A DNA stretch of 5,117 bases from Chloroflexota bacterium (GCA_016234525.1 JACRBK010000553.1:1-5117); one strand, 5' to 3'; counted from the stretch's first letter, positions 1 to 5,117 are shown. The notes: generated by a model not told the origin, from the letters alone. Program-made: numbers and translations.

Positions 1-213
1 AAATGCTGGCACTGGTTGTTCACGGAACCAGAACGCCTGGCTGGCCCGATCTTCAAAACAACTGTCCGGGTGAAATTCCAGCCGGATCAGCCGGTCTGTC
101 AACAGGGTAAAACGGGCATTGCCTGCTTGAATGACGGCATCATCCACCGCACGGGGATTCTGGTCCGGCTTAAAATGATCAGGTAGCGCTAATGGTTCAC
201 GTAAGATCGACAT
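1..213 (-). CDS. Glycoside hydrolase family 31 enzyme (alpha-glucosidase/alpha-xylosidase type), N-terminal fragment
   Basis: Only the first 71 codons are present; the gene runs off the left edge. The reading frame starts with MSILREPLALPDHF and continues through ARFTLLTDRLIRLEF, then FEDRASQAFWFREQPVP. This resembles the N-terminal beta-sandwich of GH31 enzymes, where an RFTxLTxRLIRxEx(n)FEDRxxQ-like stretch precedes the catalytic barrel. The catalytic aspartates lie outside the window and cannot be checked. GH31 enzymes release alpha-linked glucose or xylose from oligosaccharide ends by a retaining mechanism. There is no signal peptide, so the enzyme is probably cytoplasmic and acts on imported sugar. 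The ATG at 213 is preceded by GGGGA about 10 bases upstream. It lies 64 bases downstream of the MalG-type permease gene on the same strand, so it is probably the last or next gene of the uptake operon. The family call rests on recalled motif resemblance and the substrate is unknown. Confidence 0.78.
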   Translation of the reverse strand, partial: MSILREPLALPDHFKPDQNPRAVDDAVIQAGNARFTLLTDRLIRLEFHPDSCFEDRASQAFWFREQPVPAF

Positions 214-223
214 AGTGATATTG

Positions 224-235
224 TCCCCATGGGGA
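224..235 (-). promoter_or_regulatory. Palindrome containing the ribosome binding site of the GH31 gene
   Basis: The 12-base perfect palindrome TCCCCATGGGGA lies in the gap before the GH31 gene. Its GGGGA arm is the best Shine-Dalgarno match for the ATG at 213, with about 10 bases between them. The RNA could fold into a short stem (TCCC/GGGA around CATG) that partly hides the site. The ATG inside the palindrome is out of frame with the GH31 gene. The palindrome is seen directly; an effect on translation is inference. Confidence 0.35.
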
Positions 236-277
236 TAGGAGATATAGACCAGACCAGGATCGAGAATTTAGAACGGC

Positions 278-1150
278 TTAGCCTTTGACACTGCCCATTG
301 TCAACCCGGTTTTTAAATGGCGCTGCAACAAAATGGCAACGACCAGCGGTGGCAGCAGGGCAATAAAGGCCGCCGCCATTTGCAGGTTGACGCCATAATA
401 GTTGTCTGCCAGATAATACAGGCGCACCGTGATCGGCTGCCGATTCGGGTCCGTGATAATCAAGAAGGGCAGGAGGTAGTCTTTCCACAAATCCATGAAA
501 GTTAAGATCGCCAGGATCAACAGGATCGAGCGCGACAGGGGCAGCATAATACGAACAAAAATTTGCAATTGAGAAGCTCCGTCAATCCGCGCGCTTTCGA
601 TAATCTCAGGTGGGATACGGTCAAAGAAATTCTTGAGGACAAAGATAGCAAAAGCGCTCGTGGAGTAGGGCAGCCACAATCCCCAATAGGAGTCCAGCAG
701 GTTGACGTGCAGAACCGGCACATCCTTCAGGGTAACAAACAACGGAACCAGATAGGCGATTCCGGGAATCATCAGCGTGAGGAAAAAACCCATCATGACG
801 ATACTTCCGCCGATAGGCTTCAGGCGAGACAGGGCAAAGGCCGCCAGTGATGAGATAGTGATACGCAGCAGAACCCCGACTGAGACGATCACAAACGAGT
901 TGTAAAACAGGTCGATCATCTCGAAACTGTCCCACGCTTCACGATAATTGTTCCACTGTGGGTGTTTGGGGATCAACCGTAGGCCCGACGTAAAAATCTC
1001 TGTACTTCCCTTTAAGCCAGAAGTAAACGCATACACAAATGGAAACAAGACCACCGCTGCAAAGACCAGCAGGATCGCCATCGAGCCATAGTAGTACAGG
1101 CGTCCGGAAAACGTGCGCAGTTCAGTATCGGATAAAAAGCCGCGATCCAT
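278..1150 (-). CDS. Carbohydrate ABC transporter permease, MalG-type (CUT1 family)
   Basis: This 290-residue protein is one of the two inner-membrane channel subunits of a sugar importer. Hydrophobic segments lie at about residues 22-42, 82-107, 114-139, 153-174, 204-225 and 256-275, the six-helix pattern of MalG-like permeases. The cytoplasmic EAA loop, which docks onto the ATPase, is clear at about residues 181-207: EIIESARIDGAS followed by F-x-x-I-x-LP. The C-terminus GLTMGSVKG is the usual ending of the family, so the protein looks complete. The ATG at 1150 has AGGGAG nine bases upstream, inside the final codons of the preceding permease gene. The stop of that gene is only 4 bases before this start, so the two are probably translationally coupled and made in equal amounts. 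Substrate specificity cannot be read from the permease. Confidence 0.95.
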   Translation of the reverse strand: MDRGFLSDTELRTFSGRLYYYGSMAILLVFAAVVLFPFVYAFTSGLKGSTEIFTSGLRLIPKHPQWNNYREAWDSFEMIDLFYNSFVIVSVGVLLRITISSLAAFALSRLKPIGGSIVMMGFFLTLMIPGIAYLVPLFVTLKDVPVLHVNLLDSYWGLWLPYSTSAFAIFVLKNFFDRIPPEIIESARIDGASQLQIFVRIMLPLSRSILLILAILTFMDLWKDYLLPFLIITDPNRQPITVRLYYLADNYYGVNLQMAAAFIALLPPLVVAILLQRHLKTGLTMGSVKG

Positions 1151-1154
1151 CTTG

Positions 1155-2093
1155 TTATGCTCCCTGGTTTTTAGTGATCTTACGATTGACCAGTTGGTAG
1201 CCGATAGAGAATACCATTAAGACGATGACCAGCATGACGCTCCAGGCTGAGGCGTATCCCATATCGGCACGCATAAAAGCGCGATTATAGATATGCAGCA
1301 CCGGGGTCAGGGTTTCTCTACCCGGCCCGCCTTTTGTCAGCAGAAAAGGTTCGGTGAATACCTGAACAACAGCCAGGACTTGAAGCACAAATAACAGCGA
1401 CATCATGGGAGCCAGGTGGGGGATGGTAATATGACGAATACGGTTGATGGGCGATGCGCCATCGAGTTCAGCGGCCTCGTACAGCTCGGTTGAGATGTCT
1501 TGGAGACTGGACAGATAAATCAGGGTGGTCGTGCCAAAAGCGCCCCAGGTCATCACCATCACAATCGAGGGTTTGGCAAGCGCCGGGTCTTGCAGCCAGC
1601 GCTGAGCTTCTATTCCAAATACACCCAGCAGTCCGTTCAGAAAACCGGCATCTGGATCGTAGATAAAACGCCAAACGATAATAGCAATTGAAACGGGTAC
1701 TACGGTGGGCAAAAAATAGACGATACGGAAAAAACCCTTAGCGATGCGCATCTCGCGGATCAATATCGCGAGGAAAACCGGCAGCAGATAGCCTAACAAA
1801 ATACTCCATGAGGCGAATTCCAGGCTGTTTTCCCATACAATATCGAGTGCAGGATCACGCTGCATCAGTTCGAAGTTATCGAGACCGACCCAGGTGGACA
1901 CGCCTCTCAAGCTGACGTCTTGAAAGCTCATTTGAAAGGACCGCGCCACAGGGTACCAGGCTACCAACCCGAAAACGAGCAGCGCCGGCAGCATGAACAA
2001 ATAGGCTACTATCTGGTTGGAAAGTCGAAACATGAACCGGCTTATTAAACTGTTTTCAGAATAGAGGGTGTTCATACGATAAGCCACTTTCAT
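1155..2093 (-). CDS. Carbohydrate ABC transporter permease, MalF/UgpA-type (CUT1 family)
   Basis: This 312-residue protein is the partner channel subunit of the sugar importer. Predicted membrane helices lie at about residues 28-50, 91-112, 121-142, 175-196, 229-249 and 281-303. The EAA loop, the contact site for the ATPase, is at about residues 203-228 and reads ELYEAAELDGAS followed by IRHITIPHLAP. The TKGGPG segment (253-258) before the last helix is typical of MalF/UgpA permeases. The start at 2093 is supported by AAGGAA nine bases upstream. The alternative in-frame Met7 has no comparable site, so the longer form is preferred. It follows the binding-protein gene after 67 bases that contain a terminator-like hairpin, and it is followed after 4 bases by the MalG-type gene. 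The length is slightly above the usual 290-300 residues because of an N-terminal tail of about 27 residues. Confidence 0.95.
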   Translation of the reverse strand: MKVAYRMNTLYSENSLISRFMFRLSNQIVAYLFMLPALLVFGLVAWYPVARSFQMSFQDVSLRGVSTWVGLDNFELMQRDPALDIVWENSLEFASWSILLGYLLPVFLAILIREMRIAKGFFRIVYFLPTVVPVSIAIIVWRFIYDPDAGFLNGLLGVFGIEAQRWLQDPALAKPSIVMVMTWGAFGTTTLIYLSSLQDISTELYEAAELDGASPINRIRHITIPHLAPMMSLLFVLQVLAVVQVFTEPFLLTKGGPGRETLTPVLHIYNRAFMRADMGYASAWSVMLVIVLMVFSIGYQLVNRKITKNQGA

Positions 2094-2110
2094 GGGGTCA
2101 CGTTCCTTTT

Positions 2111-2141
2111 AAAAACTACCGGGTGGGATTTCCCCACCCGG
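2111..2141 (-). terminator. Hairpin with T-run between binding-protein and permease genes (likely partial terminator)
   Basis: A perfect 9-bp G+C-rich stem is formed by CCGGGTGGG and CCCACCCGG (2119-2127 with 2133-2141) around a 5-base loop. Read on the minus strand it is followed by TAGTTTTT, the layout of an intrinsic terminator. It lies about 20 bases after the stop codon of the binding-protein gene and about 25 bases before the start of the first permease gene. The permease Shine-Dalgarno site begins right after the T-run. Within sugar-uptake operons such an element commonly lets only some transcripts continue, or protects the upstream message from decay. Either would give more binding protein than permease. 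The structure is seen directly; its leakiness is inferred, since no separate promoter for the permeases is evident. Confidence 0.75.
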
Positions 2142-2160
2142 CAAACATTTTGGATTAAGT

Positions 2161-3558
2161 TTAGTCGAGAACGAAGGCCTGGAATTCTTCTTCGACCTCG
2201 GCGAGACGGCTGGCCGGGTCTACACCTTCATCCGAGAGGACTTCGCTGACCAGGATGCCCAGTTCGCTGTAGTATTCTTGCGCCTTGGCAGGGGGTTCAG
2301 CTTGCAGTTTCATTTCGCCGTTTTTCACAGCGTTGTTGAAGAGGATATAGTTTTCAACGGGCAGCACATCGTACTGCGCGCGGAATTCTTCGATCTTGGC
2401 CTGGTAGTCGCCTACATACAGGGGCAGAACAGGCTGGCCTACCGCGCGACCGGTCTCGAACTGGGTCACGATGGACGATTCGTATTCGACCGGGTCAAGC
2501 TGACGCCAAACCTGGAAGTAGAAGGCGGCTTCGCGTTCATCGTCCGACGCGGCAGAGTCGATCATCCACAGGCTGCCACCGGTCAAGGCGATACTACCAT
2601 TCGGGCCAGCCGGGATCGGCGCATACCCAAACTTTGACAGGTCAGCATCCGGGAACTGGTTCTTCATGAAGCTGAACTGATCGCCCGCGTAAATCACCAT
2701 TGCTACGCGCTCCGAGGCCAGGGCTTCGGTAATGTTGGCCCAATCCAGGGTCGCGCCGGGCAGAACATCGTGCGTCCAACGCAGCTCGTGAATGAATTGC
2801 AGAGCGTCAACCGTCGCGCCTTCACCGAAGTTAGCGGTGTAGGTTCCATCATCATTCGCCTGAATGATGTCTTCTGTCGCGGCCCCAAAGCCGTAAGCAA
2901 TATCCGTATAATGCCAGCCCGCAGCACCGGAACCATCGTTGATGAAGGCAAACCCAGCTACGCCGTTGTCTTTATCGGTAAGAGTCACAGCCATCTCGGC
3001 CAGTTCTTCCCAGGTCGCGGGAGGAGCGTCATAACCAGCGGCGGCGAGCATTTCGATGTTGTAGGCCAGACCAAGCGAGTAAGCGAAATCAGGGATGCCA
3101 TACAGCCCGCCGTCCTGGCTGGCGATGGCGAGTACGTTCTCATTAAAAATGCTGCTCAGGCCGGTTTGTTCAAAATAGGGGGTCAGATCGGCCACAGCGT
3201 CCTGACCGATGAATTTTTCGGGTTCGGTGAAATAGGTCTTGAAGATGGTCGGAAGCTGATCGCCTGCGATCATAGCGATGAAGGCCGTCGGGTCGTATTT
3301 CAGTTCCAGACCTTCGATTTTGACATTGGGATACATCGCCTGGAATTTGGCAACTTGTCCATCCCAGATGGCGAGTTCTTCCGGCTGATCGGAGGCCGGT
3401 TTGTCGCTCACGGTAATGCTCACGTCACGCCCGCCAGCAATTTGTTCCGGCATGGTCACAACCTGAGGAACGACCGTTCCCTGCCCAGAGGTCATCGTCA
3501 CCGGCACGCTGGCAATCACCAGCATGGCAACTATGAGAAAGAGCGCAATCCGTTTCAT
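2161..3558 (-). CDS. Extracellular sugar-binding protein of an ABC importer (SBP_bac_1-like)
   Basis: This 465-residue protein is the substrate-capturing subunit of the importer. A signal sequence is evident at residues 1 to about 25: a KR pair, a hydrophobic core ALFLIVAMLVIASVPV, then a polar stretch. There is no cysteine anywhere in the protein, so it is not a lipoprotein. It is released by signal peptidase I or stays attached through an uncleaved helix. Family hallmarks include GGLYGIP (150-156), LAYN (164-167), AGYDAPPATWEEL (174-186) and ALTGGSLWMI (324-333), the last resembling the stretch before the C-terminal lobe in MalE-like proteins. Length is near the upper end of the family's usual 400-450 residues. 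The ATG at 3558 has AGGGAG six bases upstream. It is the first gene of the minus-strand operon, about 65 bases downstream of a strong promoter overlapped by an operator. The bound sugar is not deducible; an alpha-linked oligosaccharide is suggested only by the GH31 neighbour. Confidence 0.95.
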   Translation of the reverse strand: MKRIALFLIVAMLVIASVPVTMTSGQGTVVPQVVTMPEQIAGGRDVSITVSDKPASDQPEELAIWDGQVAKFQAMYPNVKIEGLELKYDPTAFIAMIAGDQLPTIFKTYFTEPEKFIGQDAVADLTPYFEQTGLSSIFNENVLAIASQDGGLYGIPDFAYSLGLAYNIEMLAAAGYDAPPATWEELAEMAVTLTDKDNGVAGFAFINDGSGAAGWHYTDIAYGFGAATEDIIQANDDGTYTANFGEGATVDALQFIHELRWTHDVLPGATLDWANITEALASERVAMVIYAGDQFSFMKNQFPDADLSKFGYAPIPAGPNGSIALTGGSLWMIDSAASDDEREAAFYFQVWRQLDPVEYESSIVTQFETGRAVGQPVLPLYVGDYQAKIEEFRAQYDVLPVENYILFNNAVKNGEMKLQAEPPAKAQEYYSELGILVSEVLSDEGVDPASRLAEVEEEFQAFVLD

Positions 3559-3611
3559 TTTTTTCTCCCTAGAAAATTGTTAGTACTCTCAATGGGTTAC
3601 TGAATTGATAT

Positions 3612-3629
3612 TTTTGAGACGTCTCAAAA
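3612..3629. promoter_or_regulatory. LacI-type operator, perfect 18-base palindrome
   Basis: TTTTGAGACGTCTCAAAA is a perfect inverted repeat centred on CG between 3620 and 3621. LacI-family operators are palindromes of about this size with a central CG, into which a leucine of the hinge helix inserts. The site lies immediately downstream of the -10 box of the minus-strand operon promoter and covers its predicted start point. It also overlaps the -35 box of the plus-strand regulator promoter. Binding would therefore block both the uptake operon and the regulator's own gene. Assignment to the neighbouring regulator is inference from position and symmetry; no binding data are available here. Confidence 0.85.
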
Positions 3630-3641
3630 TCATGATATAAT
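3614..3641 (+). promoter_or_regulatory. Promoter of the LacI-family regulator gene
   Basis: TTGAGA (3614-3619, five of six matches to the -35 consensus) is followed after 16 bases by TATAAT (3636-3641, a perfect -10 box). Transcription would start near 3648, giving a leader of about 105 bases before the regulator's start codon. The -35 box is inside the operator palindrome, which predicts autorepression. A weaker TATTAT at 3706-3711 lacks a properly spaced -35 box. Confidence 0.65.
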
Positions 3642-3660
3642 GGCTTTTACAGTTTGTCAA
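3632..3660 (-). promoter_or_regulatory. Promoter of the sugar-uptake operon
   Basis: Read on the minus strand, a perfect TTGACA (3660-3655) is followed by a 17-base spacer and TATCAT (3637-3632, five of six matches). Transcription would start at about 3625, inside the operator palindrome. That is the classic position for repression by blocking initiation. The leader to the binding-protein start codon is about 65 bases. This is the strongest promoter seen in the window. Confidence 0.8.
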
Positions 3661-3738
3661 GCAACTGACTGGTAACTTGTTTTTAGGTAAAACTGGCACG
3701 GTTGTTATTATATTCATGCGGGATCAAGCAGCAGTTTT

Positions 3739-3744
3739 GAGGGG
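3739..3744 (+). promoter_or_regulatory. Ribosome binding site fixing the regulator start codon
   Basis: GAGGGG stands eight bases before the ATG at 3753. It matters because it fixes the start of the regulator upstream of the first headpiece, so the duplicated DNA-binding domain is translated. No in-frame methionine codon lies between the two headpieces that could give a short form starting at the second one. Confidence 0.75.
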
Positions 3745-3752
3745 TAGAGACG

Positions 3753-4898
3753 ATGGCCACACTAAAACAAGTCGCTGAATTGGCTGGAGTACCCATGCTC
3801 ACGGCCTATCACGCACTCAGCCGCAGCCAGGCTGTTGATGCTGAAAGTGAGCAGCGCATCCGTAAAGCAGCCGGAGACTTGAATTACACGCTCAAGATTA
3901 CGCAGATTGACATTGCCGATTTAGCCGAGGTAGCCAAAGGCACAGTGTCTTATGCGTTGAACAACAGTGAGTTGATAAAACCAGCGACCCGTCAAAAAGT
4001 ATGGGATGCGGCTCAAGCGCTTGGTTATCGGTTAAACATTAATGCACGTAATTTAAAAACCAACCGTGCCGGAATAGTCGGTTATTCGTGGCATGTCGCC
4101 GACGATCCAACCCGGATGAACAACCTTTTGGATCGATTCATTTACCGTGTGACGATGGCCGCAGAAGAACACCATTATCATCTACTGACTTTTATCCAGC
4201 CCCCAGAAAATGCCGATCAAGTCTACGATAATTTGATTTCTACCAGCCGGGTCGATGGCTTTATCATCAGCGATGTGGCCTATAACGATCCGCGTGTGGC
4301 GCGGTTAACGGCCATGAATGCCCCGCTGGTTGCTTTTGGTGGAATGTATGTGCAAGACGCCGATTTCGCCTATGTCGATGTTGACAGCAAGCGGGGTATC
4401 GAACTGGTAGTAAATCATCTGATCGAACAAGGTCACGAGCGAATTGGGCTGATCACCCGCTATCCGGGACTGCCTTTTGGTGATGCCAGAGAGGCTGGTT
4501 ATCTTGAAGCGATGCATCGGGCGGGCATCAAAACCCATGAGGACTGGATAGCCTATACGCCCAATATTCTGTACGCGGCGGCAGTTGCGACCCAAAAGGT
4601 GATGTCGGCAAAATATCCCCCTTCGGCGCTTGTCTGCACGAACGATTTAATGGCGCTGGGAGCCAGGTCTTACCTGGAACAAACGGGCCTAACTATTGGG
4701 AAAGATATTGCCTTAACCGGGTACGATGATGATCCCACAGCAGAGTTTTTGGGCATAACATCAGTTCGCCAACCGATTGATGAGATCGCCAGAACGTTGT
4801 TTGATATTCTGCTCGGTGAGATAGACCAGGAGCCGTTAGCCCAACGCCAGGTTGTTTTTGCCCCTGAGCTTATTGTGCGCGAGAGTACTATGAGGTAA
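3753..4898 (+). CDS. LacI-family transcriptional regulator with two tandem DNA-binding headpieces
   Basis: This 381-residue protein is a probable sugar-responsive repressor of the divergent uptake operon. Headpiece 1 spans residues 3-48 (TLKQVAELAGVPMLTAYHAL ... LNYTLK). Headpiece 2 spans about 50-95 (IADLAEVAKGTVSYALNNSE ... LGYRLN). They align without gaps at an offset of 47 residues with about 14 identities in 42 positions. A single hinge helix follows (NINARNLKTNR, 95-105), with Leu101 at the position of the operator-inserting leucine of the family. Residues about 107-381 form the periplasmic-binding-protein-like effector and dimer domain, with HLIEQGHERIGLI (222-234), ALVCTNDLMALGA (302-314) and TSVRQPIDEIA (356-366). 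Family members usually have one headpiece and 330-350 residues. The frame is open and intact, GAGGGG precedes the ATG by eight bases, and TAA TGA stops are in tandem. The inducer is not identifiable. Confidence 0.95.
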   Translation: MATLKQVAELAGVPMLTAYHALSRSQAVDAESEQRIRKAAGDLNYTLKITQIDIADLAEVAKGTVSYALNNSELIKPATRQKVWDAAQALGYRLNINARNLKTNRAGIVGYSWHVADDPTRMNNLLDRFIYRVTMAAEEHHYHLLTFIQPPENADQVYDNLISTSRVDGFIISDVAYNDPRVARLTAMNAPLVAFGGMYVQDADFAYVDVDSKRGIELVVNHLIEQGHERIGLITRYPGLPFGDAREAGYLEAMHRAGIKTHEDWIAYTPNILYAAAVATQKVMSAKYPPSALVCTNDLMALGARSYLEQTGLTIGKDIALTGYDDDPTAEFLGITSVRQPIDEIARTLFDILLGEIDQEPLAQRQVVFAPELIVRESTMR

Positions 4899-5046
4899 TG
4901 AGTCGTCGGTTCGGTTGTGGGGTAAACCTGGATTGGACCAGAAAAACCAACCCTAACACCTATCTTTTGGCAGGTGATTTGTCTCACCCGGTCTCGTATA
5001 CTATGGGTGTAATGAATGAGCGGGACAGTGTGAGGAGGAACCCACC
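4899..5046. other. Intergenic gap with weak inverted and direct repeats, probable promoter region of the next gene
   Basis: This gap separates the regulator from the next plus-strand gene. It contains TATACT (4997-5002), a fair -10 box, but only a poor -35 (GTGATT, 4974-4979) at 17 bases, so a promoter is possible rather than clear. CACCC (4985-4989) and GGGTG (5005-5009) form an inverted repeat flanking that -10 box. GTCTC occurs twice at a 10-base interval (4981 and 4991). Short stems (CACCT/AGGTG at 4957-4976, GGTTG/CAACC at 4913-4952) exist, but none is followed by a T-run, so no convincing terminator for the regulator is seen. Confidence 0.35.
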
Positions 5047-5117
5047 ATGTTTGCACCAATGACCCCGATGACCGAGCGTGTCCGCATCCAGAATGAGCGC
5101 GCCTTAGCTCAACATCA
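5047..5117 (+). CDS. Start of an unidentified gene, truncated by the right edge
   Basis: An ATG at 5047 is preceded by AGGAGG (5033-5038) with an 8-base spacer, the best ribosome binding site in the window, and the frame stays open to the edge. The 23 codons seen read MFAPMTPMTERVRIQN, then ERALAQH. There is no signal peptide or membrane segment in this part, and the segment after Met8 is charged and probably helical. In-frame methionines at codons 5 and 8 are possible alternative starts but are less well spaced from the site. I do not recognise the family from so short a stretch. Its position next to the sugar locus makes a metabolic role plausible, but a 148-base gap and the lack of a shared promoter mean it may be unrelated. 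The strong ribosome binding site supports it being a real gene. Confidence 0.7.
   Translation, partial: MFAPMTPMTERVRIQNERALAQH

Noticed and set aside
2075..2093. Alternative start of the MalF-type permease at its Met7
   Set aside because: There is no purine-rich site at suitable spacing before Met7, whereas AAGGAA precedes the first ATG at nine bases.
2770..3603. Long open frame of 277 codons on the plus strand, opposite the binding-protein gene
   Set aside because: It is fully antisense to a clear binding-protein gene, shows no family features, and has an unlikely composition. It is best explained as a mirror of the codon bias of the real gene.
3716..3718. Upstream ATG as a start for the regulator
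   Set aside because: It is out of frame with the regulator and lacks a ribosome binding site.
3661..3752. Possible riboswitch or structured leader ahead of the regulator
   Set aside because: The leader of about 105 bases has only short weak repeats (ACTGG twice, GTTTT/AAAAC) and no recognised riboswitch core or stable stem.
4913..4976. Possible terminator after the regulator gene (GGTTG/CAACC and CACCT/AGGTG stems)
   Set aside because: The stems are only five base pairs, the loops are long, and no T-run follows on the plus strand.
4670..5059. Open frame of 129 codons on the minus strand across the end of the regulator and the downstream gap
   Set aside because: It overlaps the regulator's well-conserved C-terminal region in antisense, has no recognisable domain, and conflicts with the strong plus-strand start at 5047.
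1..5117. CRISPR array, tRNA or rRNA genes, insertion sequences
   Set aside because: No regularly spaced repeats, no tRNA- or rRNA-like stretches, and no transposase or terminal inverted repeats were seen on either strand.

Overview
The window holds a compact carbohydrate uptake and hydrolysis locus. It reads as a bacterial chromosome of roughly 50% G+C with ordinary sigma-70-type promoters and purine-rich Shine-Dalgarno sites. The combination of a LacI-type regulator, a CUT1-type ABC importer and a GH31 glycosidase, together with the protein style, suggests a Chloroflexota (Anaerolineae-like) organism. No phylogenetic marker is present, so that assignment is tentative.

Layout. On the minus strand, read right to left, lie a sugar-binding protein (2161-3558), two membrane permeases of MalF type (1155-2093) and MalG type (278-1150), and the first 71 codons of a GH31-family glycoside hydrolase (213 down to the left edge). 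They look like one operon: all co-directional, with gaps of 67, 4 and 64 bases. A strong hairpin with a T-run lies between the binding-protein gene and the permeases, where it could lower permease expression relative to the binding protein. On the plus strand, diverging from the operon, is a LacI-family regulator (3753-4898). After a 148-base gap the start of another plus-strand gene (5047 to the right edge) appears; its product cannot be identified from 23 codons.

Control region. The 194 bases between the two divergent genes contain a perfect 18-base palindrome, TTTTGAGACGTCTCAAAA (3612-3629), with the central CG typical of LacI-family operators. It covers the predicted start point of the operon promoter (TTGACA-17-TATCAT, minus strand) and the -35 box of the regulator promoter (TTGAGA-16-TATAAT, plus strand). 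The -10 boxes of the two promoters overlap by two bases. The simplest reading is one operator that represses both the operon and the regulator gene until an inducing sugar is bound.

Most notable feature. The regulator carries two LacI-type helix-turn-helix headpieces in tandem (residues about 3-48 and 50-95, aligning without gaps at an offset of 47 residues), followed by a single hinge helix and one sugar-binding-like effector domain. LacI-family proteins normally have one headpiece and are about 330-350 residues long; this one has 381. A dimer would carry four headpieces, which raises the question of what the extra pair binds.

Working model. The binding protein captures a glycoside or oligosaccharide outside the cell, the two permeases import it using an ATPase encoded elsewhere, and the apparently cytoplasmic GH31 enzyme hydrolyses it. 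The regulator senses the sugar or a product and releases the shared operator.
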